From Palaemon carinicauda (lineage: Eukaryota > Arthropoda > Malacostraca > Decapoda > Palaemonidae): a DNA stretch of 64,000 nt. The stretch is from positions 28,230,280 to 28,294,279 of the forward strand of contig NC_090730.1 in NCBI RefSeq assembly GCF_036898095.1. The letters are read 5' to 3'. Positions 1-11,500 of this stretch are shown piece by piece. Under the pieces are notes generated by a model. That model had not been told where the DNA came from and made no database searches. It saw nothing but the letters and a program-made list of their open reading frames with translations. How positions within the stretch are numbered: the first letter of the stretch is position 1; each line of letters starts with the position of its first letter. The position numbers were made by a program, and so were the translations under genes.

Positions 1-2776
1 CAGCCATACTCCTTAAACACTTCATCTCAAACACATTCAATTTCTGTCTCTCCATCACTTTCATTCCCCACAACTCCGATCCATACATCACAGTTGGTAC
101 AATCACTTTCTCATATAGAACTCTCTTTACATTCATGCCCAACCCTCTATTTTTTACTACTCCCTTAACTGCCCCCAACACTTTGCAACCTTCATTGACT
201 CTCTGACGTACATCTGCTTCCACTCCACCATTTGCTGCAACAACCGACCCCAAGTACTTAAACTGATCCACCTCCTCAAGTAACTCTCCATTCAACATGA
301 CATTCAACCTTGCACCACCTTCCCTTCTCGTACATCTCATAACCTTACTCTTACCCACATTAACTCTCAACTTCCTTCTCTCACAGACCCTTCCAAATTC
401 TGTCACTAGTCGGTCAAGCTTCTCTTCTGTGTCTGCTACCAGTACAGTATCATCCGCAAACAACAACTGATTTACCTCCCATTCATGATCATTCTCGCCT
501 ACCAGTTTTAATCCTCGTCCAAGCACTCGAGCATTCACCTCTCTCACCACTCCATCAACATACAAGTTAAACAACCACGGCGACATCACACATCCCTGTC
601 TCAGCCCCACTCTCATCGGAAACCAATCGCTCACTTCATTTCCTATTCTAACACATGCTTTATTACCTTTGTAGAAACTTTTCACTGCTTGCAACAACCT
701 TCCACCAACTCCATATAACCTCATCACATTCCACATTGCTTCCCTATCAACTCTATCATATGCTTTCTCCAGATCCATAAACGCAACATACACCTCCTTA
801 CCTTTTGCTAAATATTTCTCGCATATCTGCCTAACTGTAAAAATCTGATTCATACAACCCCTACCTCTTCTAAAACCACCCTGTACTTCCAAGATTGCAT
901 TCTCTGTTTTATCCTTGATCCTATTAATCAGTACTCTACCATACACTTTTCCAACTACACTCAACAAACTAATACCTCTTGAATTACAACACTCATGCAC
1001 ATCTCCCTTACCCTTATATAGTGGTACAATACATGCACAGACCCAATCTACTGGTACCATTGACAACACAAAACACACATTAAACAATCTCACTAACCAT
1101 TCAAGTACAGTCACACCCCCTTCCTTCAACATCTCAGCTTTCACACCATCCATACCAGATGCTTTTCCTACTCTCGTTTCATCTAGTGCTCTCCTCACTT
1201 CCTCTATTGTAATCTCTCTCTCATTCTCATCTCCCATCACTGGCACCTCAACACCTGGAACAGAAATTATATCTGCCTCCCTATCATCCTCAACATTCAG
1301 CAAACTTTCAAAATATTCCGCCCACCTTTTCCTTGCCTCCTCTCCTTTTAACAACCTTCCATTTCCATCTTTCACTGTCTCTTCAATTCTTGCGCCGGCC
1401 TTCCTTACTCTCTCCACTTCTTTCCAAAACTTCTTCTTATTCTCTTCATATGACTGACCCAGTCCCTGACCCCACCTCAAGTCAGCTGCCCTCTTTGCCT
1501 CACGTACCTTGCGCTTTACTTCCACCTTTTTCTCTCTATATTTTTCATACTTCTCTATACTATTACTCTGCAGCCATTCTTCGAAAGTCCTCTTTTTCTC
1601 TTCCACTTTTACCTTCACTCCTTCATTCCACCATTCACTGCCCTTCCTCATGCTGCCTCCAACAACCTTCTTGCCACATACATCACTTGCTATCCCAACA
1701 AAATTTTCTTTTGCTAACTTCCACTCCTCCTCTAAATTACCAGTTTCTCTTACTCTCACCTCGTCATATGCCATTTTCAACCTTTCCTGATATTTACTTT
1801 TTACCCCCGGTTTTATTAACTCTTCAACCCTCACTAGCTCCCTTTTACATCCACCTTCTCTATTCCCCCACTCTTTTGCTACAACTAATTTTCCTTCCAC
1901 CAAAAAATGATCAGACATACCGTTAGCCATACCCCTAAACACGTGCACGTCTTTCAATCTTCCAAACATTCTTTTAGTTATCAACACATAATCCATTAAT
2001 GCCCTTTCTACTACTCTTCCATTTGCCACTCTTACCCATGTATATTTATTTTTATCTTTCTTTTTAAAAAAGCTAGCACTTATTACCATCTCTTGTTCAA
2101 CACACATATCTACCAGTCTCTCACCACTCTCATTTTCACCTGGTACGCCATACTTCCCAATGACACCTTCTACCTCTCCAGCGCCCACTCTAGCATTTAA
2201 GTCACCCATAACAACTACATAATTCCTTCTACCCAGTCCTTCTACACACCTAGTTAATTCATTCCAGAACTCATTCCGCTCTTCTTTACTTTTCTCACTA
2301 CCTGGCCCATACGCACTGACAAACGCCCAACATTCCCTACCCAACCTAACCCTTACCCACATTAACCTAGATGATATCTCCTTCCATTCCACTACTTTAC
2401 CTGTCATCCATTCACTCAGCAATAAAGCCACACCCTCTCTCGCTCTTCCCCTTTCAATCCCAGACACTCTACCAGACATTTCACCAAACATCACTTCACC
2501 CTTTCCTTTCATCTTTGTCTCACACAAGGCCAATACATCCATCCTTCTACTTCTAAACATACTTCCAATCTCACATCTTTTACTCTCTATCGTACTACAT
2601 CCACGCACATTCAAACACCCCAAAACTAGAGTGCGGGGAGCAGTCACTCTCCCCCCAGCTCCATCTCTTTGATGATGTCTCACAGGAATTTCAGTCAGGA
2701 GAGGGGGTTCCCAGCCCCCTCGTCCCGTCCCTTTTAGTCGCCTCTTACGACACGCAGGGATAACGTTGGCGCTATT
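1..2776 (-). CDS. LINE endonuclease/reverse transcriptase ORF, partial at left edge
   Basis: Reading the minus strand from a TAG at 2777-2779, one frame stays open for 925 codons to the left edge with no stop or frameshift. Counting from 2776, the N-terminal part is an APE-type endonuclease: LNVRG near residue 55, CETK at 85-88, GDLNAR at 191-196, SDHF at 288-291. The reverse transcriptase follows: LEKAYDRVD near 669, QGCVMSP near 727, FADD at 773-776 with both catalytic aspartates. The protein would nick target DNA and copy its own RNA there. The order and the CNSRGISLL block look RTE-like; the clade is not certain. The first in-frame ATG (2558-2560) lies inside the endonuclease, so the true start is upstream, non-ATG, or lost. 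The C-terminus is outside the window. The open frame suggests a young copy. Confidence 0.93.
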
Positions 2777-2785
2777 CTAATTGTT

Positions 2786-2814
2786 TTATGCCCCCGCGGC
2801 CACAGGGGGCATAA
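2786..2814. other. Perfect 10-bp hairpin at the 5' end of the LINE
   Basis: TTATGCCCCC (2786-2795) is followed after a 9-nt loop by its reverse complement GGGGGCATAA (2805-2814). It sits just upstream, in the LINE's sense, of the long reading frame and directly abuts a TA microsatellite. It may be a 5' UTR structure or the 5' boundary of the element. Confidence 0.6.
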
Positions 2815-2882
2815 ATATATATATATATACATATATATACATATATATATATGTACGTATATATGTATGTATGATATATATA

Positions 2883-2914
<32 letters not shown>

Positions 2915-2917
2915 AAT
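2811..2917. repeat. TA-rich microsatellite with short TAA run
   Basis: Imperfect (TA)n with ATAC and GTAC interruptions, ending in (TAA)n near 2900-2917. It abuts the 5' end of the LINE. ORFs across it are artefacts. Confidence 0.85.
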
Positions 2918-3578
2918 TTTGATATCACGAGAATAGAATGCTATGCATTTAAAATGTATTTAGCATGAAGAAGAATTAATCAGGAACACACCAGAACCCA
3001 TGAAGGCTTCAAATGGCTTAATCCTAAACAAATGAACCACGATCACCTTTTGCGAAAAATTTCGAGAGAGATCATGAAAGAATAATTTTATTCAAAGAAA
3101 AATAAAGTTGAGAAAAACGAACCATGATGATTATTTCGAATTAAGAACTGAAAAGAAAATACTTTAAACAAAGAACTCTTTACGAAAAAAAAATCGCATA
3201 CAAAAAAGATTAAAGAAATGCAAAAACGAAAGGAAAATAATGTATCCTTAAAACGAAAGTGAGAGATAGAAAGATATATAGACAAGGAGGGAAATATTTC
3301 AAACAGAAATTTATGAACGAAAATCGTCAACTTTTAAAAATCGTTAGAAGATAAGAATTAAGGTGACAACAGAAGAAAGATAAGATTACATTATACGTTA
3401 CAGAATAGGAATGAGAAAGAAGAAACTTTCAACTAACAGAAAGTAAAGAACACAGAGAGACACAAGAGTCAAAGAAAAAACAGTTAAAGAAAAAAAAAAG
3501 TGTTATAGTCGTCATGCAGAGTTGAGCAACTTCCCCCCGCCGCGAGCGAAACTGGTTCTACGCCTCCCACCAAAGTCA

Positions 3579-3602
3579 GGGTCAGGTTAGGTCAAAGGAT
3601 CA
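3579..3602 (+). promoter_or_regulatory. Cluster of nuclear-receptor half-site-like motifs
   Basis: GGGTCA, four bases, AGGTCA, one base, then AGGATCA lie in tandem within 24 bases. The first pair has DR4 spacing and the second resembles a DR1 with one inserted base. No adjacent gene is visible, so function is speculative. Confidence 0.2.
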
Positions 3603-3623
3603 CGGACAGAAATCTTTGAAGAT

Positions 3624-3626
<3 letters not shown>

Positions 3627-3669
<43 letters not shown>
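3627..3669. repeat. (GA)n microsatellite
   Basis: About 21 uninterrupted GA units. Confidence 0.95.
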
Positions 3670-3672
<3 letters not shown>

Positions 3673-4621
3673 TGCGAGGAAGATAGTAAGCAAATGGAAA
3701 TAAAAGTCTTGAGTAGTTACAAAAATAGCAAAATGGGCTGTCCTTCCTTTTCAAAATCCATTTGCTTCTTAAGAAATTTTGTGTTTACAAAGAAATGCCT
3801 CAGTGGAAGGTGGAATAAATATGTTCTAGGATATGTTGAGATCGTTAGTAAAGTAAGAAATGAAGAATAAATAAACGATTAACTTGCATGGATGGCACAT
3901 TTATACCTTGATTTGACGACGTGACTTTCTTATACTTCGGAGGATTTCAGACTTGATAATCTTTGCTCAGTTTAAGGATCAGCTGCTCGTAAACATAATA
4001 GACATTCCCGTCAGATTTATTAATCAGTTAACTTAATTCCTCGGCCAAGGTCAAAAGGGGAAAAAGAATAACAACAGTTCTTCAGGATTTAACAATCAAC
4101 GTAGAGTGTCGAGAGATTTCCATTTCAGATAATTTTGCCGCGAACCGTCTGAGCTGGGAGTGGTTGGTGAGTCATTCCTGTGGTATCCGGGAGAGAAAAA
4201 ATTCTTCTTTGTTTCAGACTTCACATAAGCCGAGGAAAAATACAGAATATATTTTTGATGCCATACAACTTTTTATAAAAGTATTTTCATATCAATTGGG
4301 ATTTGCGATTAATGAATCCAGCTCAATTTTATGCAAGATTCAGTATTTGGCAACTCAGACCAATCACATCCACCGTTGCCAGTGTGTCTGGATTCCATCG
4401 CAATATGTCAATCAAATCACGAAACGTTCTATAAGTATAATGATCACACACTGAAAAGACCATGAGTAAAGCATATTCAGTTTCACGAGTCATTCAAAAA
4501 GGCTCAGGCTGGTAATGTGACCATTTATCATTTTGTTTAAAGAAAAAGGGAAATTTTTTTTACATCAGTTGCACAAGGAAATTCCCTGCCAAGTTATAAT
4601 AGATTTGTGCAGACATTTACG

Positions 4622-4623
<2 letters not shown>

Positions 4624-4696
<73 letters not shown>
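4624..4696. repeat. (CT)n microsatellite
   Basis: About 36 uninterrupted CT units. Confidence 0.95.
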
Positions 4697-4699
<3 letters not shown>

Positions 4700-5434
4700 G
4701 TCTTTCTATTCATTCGAATATTGTTTTGGACATTGCTATCCACTAAGTTTCATAGCAGTTATTTTCCATTCAACCTATTTTATGAAAATGATAAATTATC
4801 ATCAGTAAAAGCATGAGTTCAAATTCTCGTAATAAAAGAATGAGGAATATCATTGTTATAACTTGCAGAAGTGCCTATATTGACTTCCTTGTTACAATGG
4901 TGAACAGGAAAGTAATAAAATTCAAGAATGTAATTTTAACCTTAAGCCTTCTTGACTGAAAACAATAAAATGTGTTTTTTTCATTATTTTCCATTTAGTT
5001 GCTCTGTGCATATTATCAAAATGCTTTCAAATATGCCAACGTTATTCAAGCGTTAGTCTAATTGAAGGTTTTCAATCAGTGATTTCATTTAAACTGTTGC
5101 ACAAGATGAATCAACAACAATTTTGTAAAATGACTGTCTGAGTTCGGAAGAGAGATTGGGCTAGTACGAGTTACTTATAATTAATATTATCATAGTTCTG
5201 AATTATCTTCAAAGAATTCTGATAAATCGTTCTTAGCGCAGCAAGTTACTTTTAGAACATCTTATCAAATTTCCCAACAGAATACTTAAGGGGCCCATAC
5301 ACATTAAAAAAAAGCGTCAAAATTTTGCATCAAAATTTTGACGTGTAACTTTGATACAAAATTTTGATGCATAATTGCCCATACACGTTTAGGCGTTTTT
5401 CCCATTAAAATTCAGTATCGTCAAAATCTTCGAC

Positions 5435-5519
5435 ATGGATGCATCAGTGGCCTTAGCACTAGTGTTGGCATTGAACTCCGATAAACCTCCTGGTAAACGT
5501 CGGAAATGGTCAAAGATAA
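5435..5519 (+). pseudogene. Possible transposase N-terminal remnant
   Basis: An ATG at 5435 opens 28 codons (MDASVALALVLAL then a basic GKRRKWSK tract) before the frame runs into an inserted family-A tail. Its position just inside the left terminal repeat, and the basic RRKW tract, fit the start of a Harbinger transposase. The catalytic domain is absent. Confidence 0.45.
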
Positions 5520-5588
5520 TTGGGTATAATATCTGTTCGAGCCCTTGGGCTTATAGCATTTTGCTTTTCTAACTTGGGTTCTAGCTTA

Positions 5589-5623
<35 letters not shown>

Positions 5624-5681
5624 TAATAATAATATTAATAATATTAATAATATTAATAATAATAATAATAATAATAGTAAA

Positions 5682-5721
<40 letters not shown>

Positions 5722-5880
5722 TAATGAAATTAGTAATGATTATAATAATAATAAGTATAATAATAATAATTATAATAATAATGATAATAATAATAATGAT
5801 AAAATAATGATAATAGTAATGATTATATTAATAATGATGATGATGATAACAACAACAATAACAACGACAACAATTCCATA
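5520..5880 (+). repeat. Family-A repeat 3' end with long (TAA)n tail
   Basis: About 70 bases match the 3' end of family A (GGGCTTATAGCAT, then TTCTAGCTTAGG), followed by about 280 bases of imperfect (TAA)n with ATT, GTA and GAT interruptions. It lies inside the Harbinger element, so it inserted later. The predicted poly-Asn ORF is a microsatellite artefact. Confidence 0.75.
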
Positions 5881-5909
5881 AATTACGCCATTGAAGTATT
5901 CAACTCTCA

Positions 5910-6227
5910 TCAACGAGTTTCAAGAAAATTCATTAAGCGATACAAAAGAGATGAAACAAAGTTTTTTTTTTTTTTTTTTTTTTTTTCAACACTGCTATGA
6001 TTAAGTCCACTTTTATGTTCAATGTCTTGAAAGGAAATTTTTCGAAGTTTATTGCGAAAATTTGTTCGCAGATTATTTATTTTCATCTTCAGATCTTCTA
6101 ATGTGGCGGAAGTAAAATGCTCACGATATTTTTGCAATAAAATGTCATAGGCTTCGGCTTTCTTAGCACTATTGCTATAATCATCCGACTTAATTCTCCA
6201 CAAGGCTGCCTCCTTCTTCACAGACAT
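5910..6227 (-). CDS. MADF-like DNA-binding protein of the Harbinger element
   Basis: A 105-codon frame starts at the ATG at 6225-6227. Residues 1-75 resemble MADF/Myb-SANT-like domains of Harbinger accessory proteins: an N-terminal WRIKSDDYSN, AYDILLQKYRE near residue 26, then LEDLKMKINNLRTNFR near 44. In Harbinger elements this second protein helps bring transposase to the nucleus and the ends. The frame continues through a poly-T tract as KKKKKKK and then unrelated residues, so the C-terminus is probably truncated. It points towards the left-end transposase remnant, as in intact elements. Confidence 0.6.
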   Translation of the reverse strand: MSVKKEAALWRIKSDDYSNSAKKAEAYDILLQKYREHFTSATLEDLKMKINNLRTNFRNKLRKISFQDIEHKSGLNHSSVEKKKKKKKNFVSSLLYRLMNFLETR

Positions 6228-6424
6228 GGCGATCCTATCTCCTCGTCAGTCACCTGCATCAAAAATTTGACGACTCGTCAAAAAATATCAAACGGATTTG
6301 ATCCATCAAAATTTTGCTTCAAATCTTTTTTTAACATCAAAACGTCCTACACACACTCAAATTTTGCATCAAAATTTTGATGCAAAATTTTGACGCTTTT
6401 TTTTAACGTGTATGGGCCCCTTTA

Positions 6425-6517
6425 GGCTACAATTCCTTTCCTCGCTGGGGTATTACTCCCTGTTGGAGCCCTTTGACTTACAGCATCCTGCTTTTCTAAC
6501 AAGGGTTGTAGCTTAGC

Positions 6518-6593
<76 letters not shown>

Positions 6594-6598
6594 CAAAT
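6425..6598 (+). repeat. Family-A repeat fragment with (TAA)n tail
   Basis: Begins at TTCCTTTCCTCGCTGGGGTA and ends GGTTGTAGCTTAGC plus about 24 TAA units. It lies immediately right of the Harbinger target duplication. The Leu-rich minus-strand ORF here is a microsatellite artefact. Confidence 0.8.
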
Positions 6599-8585
6599 AC
6601 TGCTCCAGGATGTTAAGAAAAATTGGGCATGGTCTCCAGCGTAGGATAAGACTCGATCTTGTTTTGTGACATAATACCCGGGTAAATTGTAGCTTATTAC
6701 ATGTTTCAATAAGTGGGTGCTATATAATGTTCCAAAGTAGTGTATTATATAAGTCTTATAACTTCAGGGAATTTGTCTGGTTTGATAGATTGGTAACACT
6801 GCTCGCGATTGTTACCGATCTGAGGAACTTTTTGGACTACCCTATAAGGTACCAATTGAATTATCATTTTCTTCATCAAAGATATTTTCTCTACTTCTCT
6901 TTCTCTAATAATTAAGTTATCTATGCTCATTTGTTTTAAGCAACTTATTTTTGCATATTCATAAGATGTCTTTATCATGCATTTATGTGCTTTATTAGTT
7001 AGAGTTAGTATTAGTTAGAGTTAAGTAGACTATGGCTTACTTCCGATAGATTGGATTGTGGCAAATGTTTTTTTTTTTTTTCGGTGTACAGAGGGTTGTT
7101 TTTAAGGTGGGTAATGTAATTGCTGGAAAAGATACACAAAAGGAACTCTTCTTCGGCATACACAGCATATTACTTGCAATTATCGCTTACATATAAGCTA
7201 CATAGAGGTGAAACAACCAACGGGCAAGATAGCAGTAAGTTTTACACACAAAAAAATAAGTTAAAGAAGAAGAATTAAGTTCGCTTACAACCAAGGAAAC
7301 CTAAACGCAACTTCCGTGTTACATCATTGTCTAATGTACATTTGCCCCAAAAAGGGAAAACAAAAGCAATGGTCAAAAGAAACTAGCGTTGGATTCATCA
7401 TAAACGTATTTCCATCTCGACACAATATTGTTGAAGAATGTGTTCTATAGAAGTGTGACTTAAATAGCACTTGAAGAATAGAAAATTTATTTATAGTGTT
7501 CATCTAGAGAGAGATTTAATTCTATATATAGGACTGACTATTTTTACTGCATATGAATGAATCTCGAATGATTTGTTATAGAAATACTCAAAGGCCTTAA
7601 ACATGGTTCTCTGAAAGATCTTAGCCAAATTCATTCCTCTTAGCAGGCAACACCTTTAATGAAAGCAACCGTGTTCTTTTTCAAATTATCCAAATAGGGA
7701 TCAGAAAGGAATAACACCCTGATCCCCGAGAAATGTACATGTGGATCGATCAATAAGCTAATACAATAAGTTTGTAATTTCTAACTTTTAGAAACTGTCT
7801 GAATGTAGGCAAGAACTGTGATATAGGTTCCAAACCATCCAGTAGTGAAGGCATCATTATGGAATCCTTCCATTAATCATATTAAATCACCTCAAAATTA
7901 GTAATCAAACAGTTACCATGTATGATATACGAGTATATTGTAATTTCACACAAGAGGTTTAACAGATATTTAGTAAAGGAACTGTTTCCTTTCAACCAGA
8001 TTACTGTGCTATTATTATATAGAATTATATCAGGTTAATAAGATAAAATACATGAAACATTTTTACATCAGAAATGAAACTATCCATAAATTGCTTTGTT
8101 ATTTATTCTTCAAGTTTGCAAATCCAAGAATAATAACTTATTCCTTTTTATATCTTGCAAAGTGCATACAGAGCAATGGAACAAACACAATTGTGAATAT
8201 ATAACACAAAGTTAATAATTCAAGATACTAAAAGTGATTTCTTCTAGTTTGTTTTTTATTTCATGAAGGATCAATTTCAAGTCACAATGGTATGGATCCT
8301 GAATCATCTTGTCATATCAAATATGAGTAAAAACGAATGCATTCAGCTTTGAACTATTAATTTAAATAAAATCAGGCTAGATATGAATAGGTAGCTTAAC
8401 AGATAGATCGGTAGCTATGGTATTACATTTTCTAAAGAAGATCTTGATAAAATGTAGACAGCTTCGAAATTCTCTTCACTTTCTGTTTCATAAATTAAAC
8501 ATGTTTGGGGTTGCTTTCAACTTAGATACATCAGGTGACCACATAAGGAGTAAAAACATTCAGCATTGCGTTTCCTAGCCTTTTC
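6599..8585. other. Unannotated stretch, 3' side of the crustin-like gene
   Basis: No coding region is recognised. For the minus-strand gene to the right this is downstream sequence. The complement of AATAAA occurs near 8255 and near 8102 and could serve as polyadenylation signals; neither can be confirmed. Confidence 0.5.
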
Positions 8586-11500
8586 TCACCACTGCTTTAC
8601 TGACTTAACCCCAGGAGCCCTGCAGCCCCAGTGCTGTTTAGGAGAGCAAGGGTCGAAGCAGCATTTCTCTGAAGCACCGCAGTCTCCATCAGAGCGACAT
8701 TCTTTGCTGTAGCTTGCTGGTTTAGAGCATCTGCCAAAGTTTGGGCAGGCCCCAGCACTCGATCCTGAAATGATAATAATTTGTTAATAACATATAAAAG
8801 TTTTTGGAATGTGCATAGTATTTTTGTATCTCATGTTTGGGCAAATTATAGTTGTATCTGGCAAATAATTACTATTACAGTATAACAAAAAAAGAATAAT
8901 TGTACCTCCATATCCGGAACTGGAAAATGCTCCGGCAATTCCTATAGCTGCAGAGCTCGATCCATGGGCTCCAGCAGCAGCAAAAGCTCCTCCTCCATGA
9001 GATCCAAAATTGGCTCCAGCTCCAGCACCTGGACCACCCCCAGTACCAGAGCTACTTCCATGGCCAGAACCAGAACCACCTCCTCCATGAGATCCAAAAC
9101 CAGCTCCAGCACCTGCACCACCCCCAGTACCAGAGCTACTTCCATGGCCAGAACCAGAACCCCCTCCTCCATGAGATCCAAAACCAGCTCCAGCACCTGC
9201 ACCACCCCCAGTACCAGAGCTACTTCCATGGCCAGAACCAGAACCCCCTCCTCCATGAGATCCAAAACCAGCTCCAGCACCTGCACCACCCCCAGTACCA
9301 GAGCTACTTCCATGGCCAGAACCAGAACCACCTCCTCCATGAGATCCAAAACCAGCTCCAGCACCTGCACCACCCCCAGTACCAGAGCTACTTCCATGGC
9401 CAGAACCAGAACCACCTCCTCCATGAGATCCAAAACCAGCTCCAGCACCTGGACCACCCCCAGTACCAAAACTACTTCCATGGCCAGAACCAGAACCACC
9501 TGCTGAGACAGAAGCACTTCCATGACTAAAACCTGCACCTGAACCAAATGCACTACCAAAAGCACTTGATCCTTTAATGCCAGATGATCCATGAGTGCCA
9601 GTACCACCAGATCCAAAACCGCTAGATGATCCTACACCACTTCCTGTGCCACGAGATCCAAAACTACTGAATGAACCAGTTCCGCTAGAACCACCAAATC
9701 CAAGAGCACCAGATGTCCCATGACCTCCAGATCCACTAGATCCAAGGGTGCCGGAGGTTCCATGGCTACCAGATCCACCAGACCCAAATGAGCCAGATGA
9801 TCCAAGTCCTCCAGATCCACCAAACCCTAAAGCACCAGAGGATCCATGGCTACTAGATCCAACAGACCCAAAAGCACTGGATGATCCCTTGTTACCTGAT
9901 CCACCAGATCCAAATGTGCTGGATGAACCATGGCTACCAGATCCACCAGATCCAAATGTGCTAGATGATCCATGGCTACCAGATCCACCAGACCCAAATG
10001 AGCCAGATGATCCATGGCTACCAGATCCACCTGATCCAAATGTGCTGGATGATCCATGGCTACCAGATCCACCAGATCCGAGTGTACTAGATGATCCATG
10101 GCTACCAGATCCACCAGATCCAAATGTGCCGGATGATCCATGGCTACCAGATCCACCAGATCCAAATGAGCCAGATGATCCATGGCTACCAGATCCACCA
10201 GACCCGAGTGTACTAGATGATCCATGGCTACCAGACCCACCAGATCCAAATGTGCCAGATGAGCCATGGCTACCAGATCCACCAGATCCAAATGAGCCAG
10301 ATGATCCATGGCTACCAGATCCACCAGATCCAAATGTGCCAGATGATCCATGGCTACCAGATCCAAATGTGCCAGATGATCCATGGCTACCAGATCCACC
10401 AGACCCGAATGTACTAGATGATCCACGGCTACCAGATCCACCAGATCCAAATGTGCCAGATGATCCATGGCTACCAGCTCCCCCAGATCCAAATGTGCCG
10501 GTTGATCCGTGGCTACCAGATCCACCTGATCCAAATGTGCCAGATGATCCTTGGCTTCCAAATCCACCAGATCCAAATGTGCCAGATGATCCGTGGCTAC
10601 CAGATCCACCAGATCCAAATGTGCCAGATGATCCGTGGCTACCAGATCCACCAGATCCAAATGTGCCAGATGATCCTTGGCTACCAGCTCCCCCAGAACC
10701 AAATGTGCCGGTTGATCCATGGCTACCAGATCCACCAGATCCAAATGTGCCTGATGATCCATGGCTACCAGATCCACCAGATCCAAATGTGCCAGATGAT
10801 CCATGGCTTCCAGATCCACCAGAACCAAATGTGCTGGATGATCCGTGGCTACCAGATCCACCAGATCCAAATGTGCCAGATGATCCTTGGCTACCAGCTC
10901 CCCCAGAACCAAATGTGCTGGATGATCCGTGGCTACCAGATCCACCAGATCCAAATGTGCCAGATGATCCTTGGCTACCAGCTCCCCCAGAACCAAATGT
11001 GCTGGATGATCCTTGGCTACCAGATCCACCAGATCCAAATGTGCCAGATGATCCATGGCTACCAGCTCCCCCAGAACCAAATGTGCCGGATGATCCGTGG
11101 CTACCAGATCCACCAGATCCAAATGTGCCAGATGATCCTTGGCTACCAGCTCCCCCAGAACCAAATGTGCCGGATGATCCGTGGCTACCAGATCCACCAG
11201 ATCCAAATGTGCCAGATGATCCTTGGCTACCAGCTCCCCCAGAACCAAATGTGCTGGATGATCCATGACCACCAGAGCCACCAGACCCAAAAGCACTGGA
11301 AGATCCATGGCCACTAGAAGCAGCTGAGCTTATAGCAGAACTGACACCAGAGGATGATCCGAAGCTACCTGAAGAGCCAAAACCTCCAGAACTTCCACTA
11401 CCAAAACTGGTTCCAGAAGAGCTGCCAAACGCTGATGCTGATCTGTGAAAAAAAAATGACCTTGTTAATATTAAGTTGGTAATTCCATATATGATATAAG

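Larger units (their letters stand above)
2918..5285. other. Unannotated AT-rich stretch
   Basis: No gene is recognisable. It holds the two dinucleotide microsatellites listed separately, a nuclear-receptor-like half-site cluster near 3580, and short ORFs without domain resemblance (3616-3870, 4164-4454). Confidence 0.6.
5289..6421. mobile_element. PIF/Harbinger-type DNA transposon, internally deleted
   Basis: The two ends are inverted repeats beginning AGGGGCCCATACAC, followed by a T/A-rich segment and GCGTCAAAATTTTGC; the right end is the complement. The element is flanked by TTA at 5286-5288 and 6422-6424, the 3-bp target duplication expected of PIF/Harbinger. Inside are a short plus-strand remnant at the left and a minus-strand MADF-like frame at the right, facing each other, as expected for the two Harbinger genes after loss of the catalytic part of the transposase. 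A family-A repeat tail with (TAA)n is inserted in the middle. The element can no longer encode a transposase. Confidence 0.8.

Noticed and set aside
915..1926. Plus-strand ORFs of 180 and 197 codons
   Set aside because: Antisense to the intact LINE reverse transcriptase frame; Ser/Leu/Pro composition is that of a complementary strand.
5520..5807. Poly-Asn protein and other homopolymer ORFs (Leu-, Phe-, Ser/Leu-rich) across the window
   Set aside because: Direct translation of (TAA)n, (GAA)n and (TC)n microsatellites.
8964..9616. SSSSKSSSSMRSK-type and VLVLAMEVALVLGV-type repeat ORFs
   Set aside because: Shadows of the 84-bp coding repeat in the wrong frame or strand.
9748..11268. A 506-codon plus-strand ORF of PDPPDPNVPDDPWLP repeats, and a 495-codon minus ORF of LDLVDLVAMDH repeats
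   Set aside because: Both are other frames of the Gly/Ser repeat exon. Only the minus frame giving GSSGTFGSGGSGSH joins splice sites in phase to a signal peptide and a WAP domain.
9760..11268. Regular short repeats resembling a CRISPR array
   Set aside because: Contiguous 42-bp tandem units without unique spacers, in a spliced eukaryotic gene.
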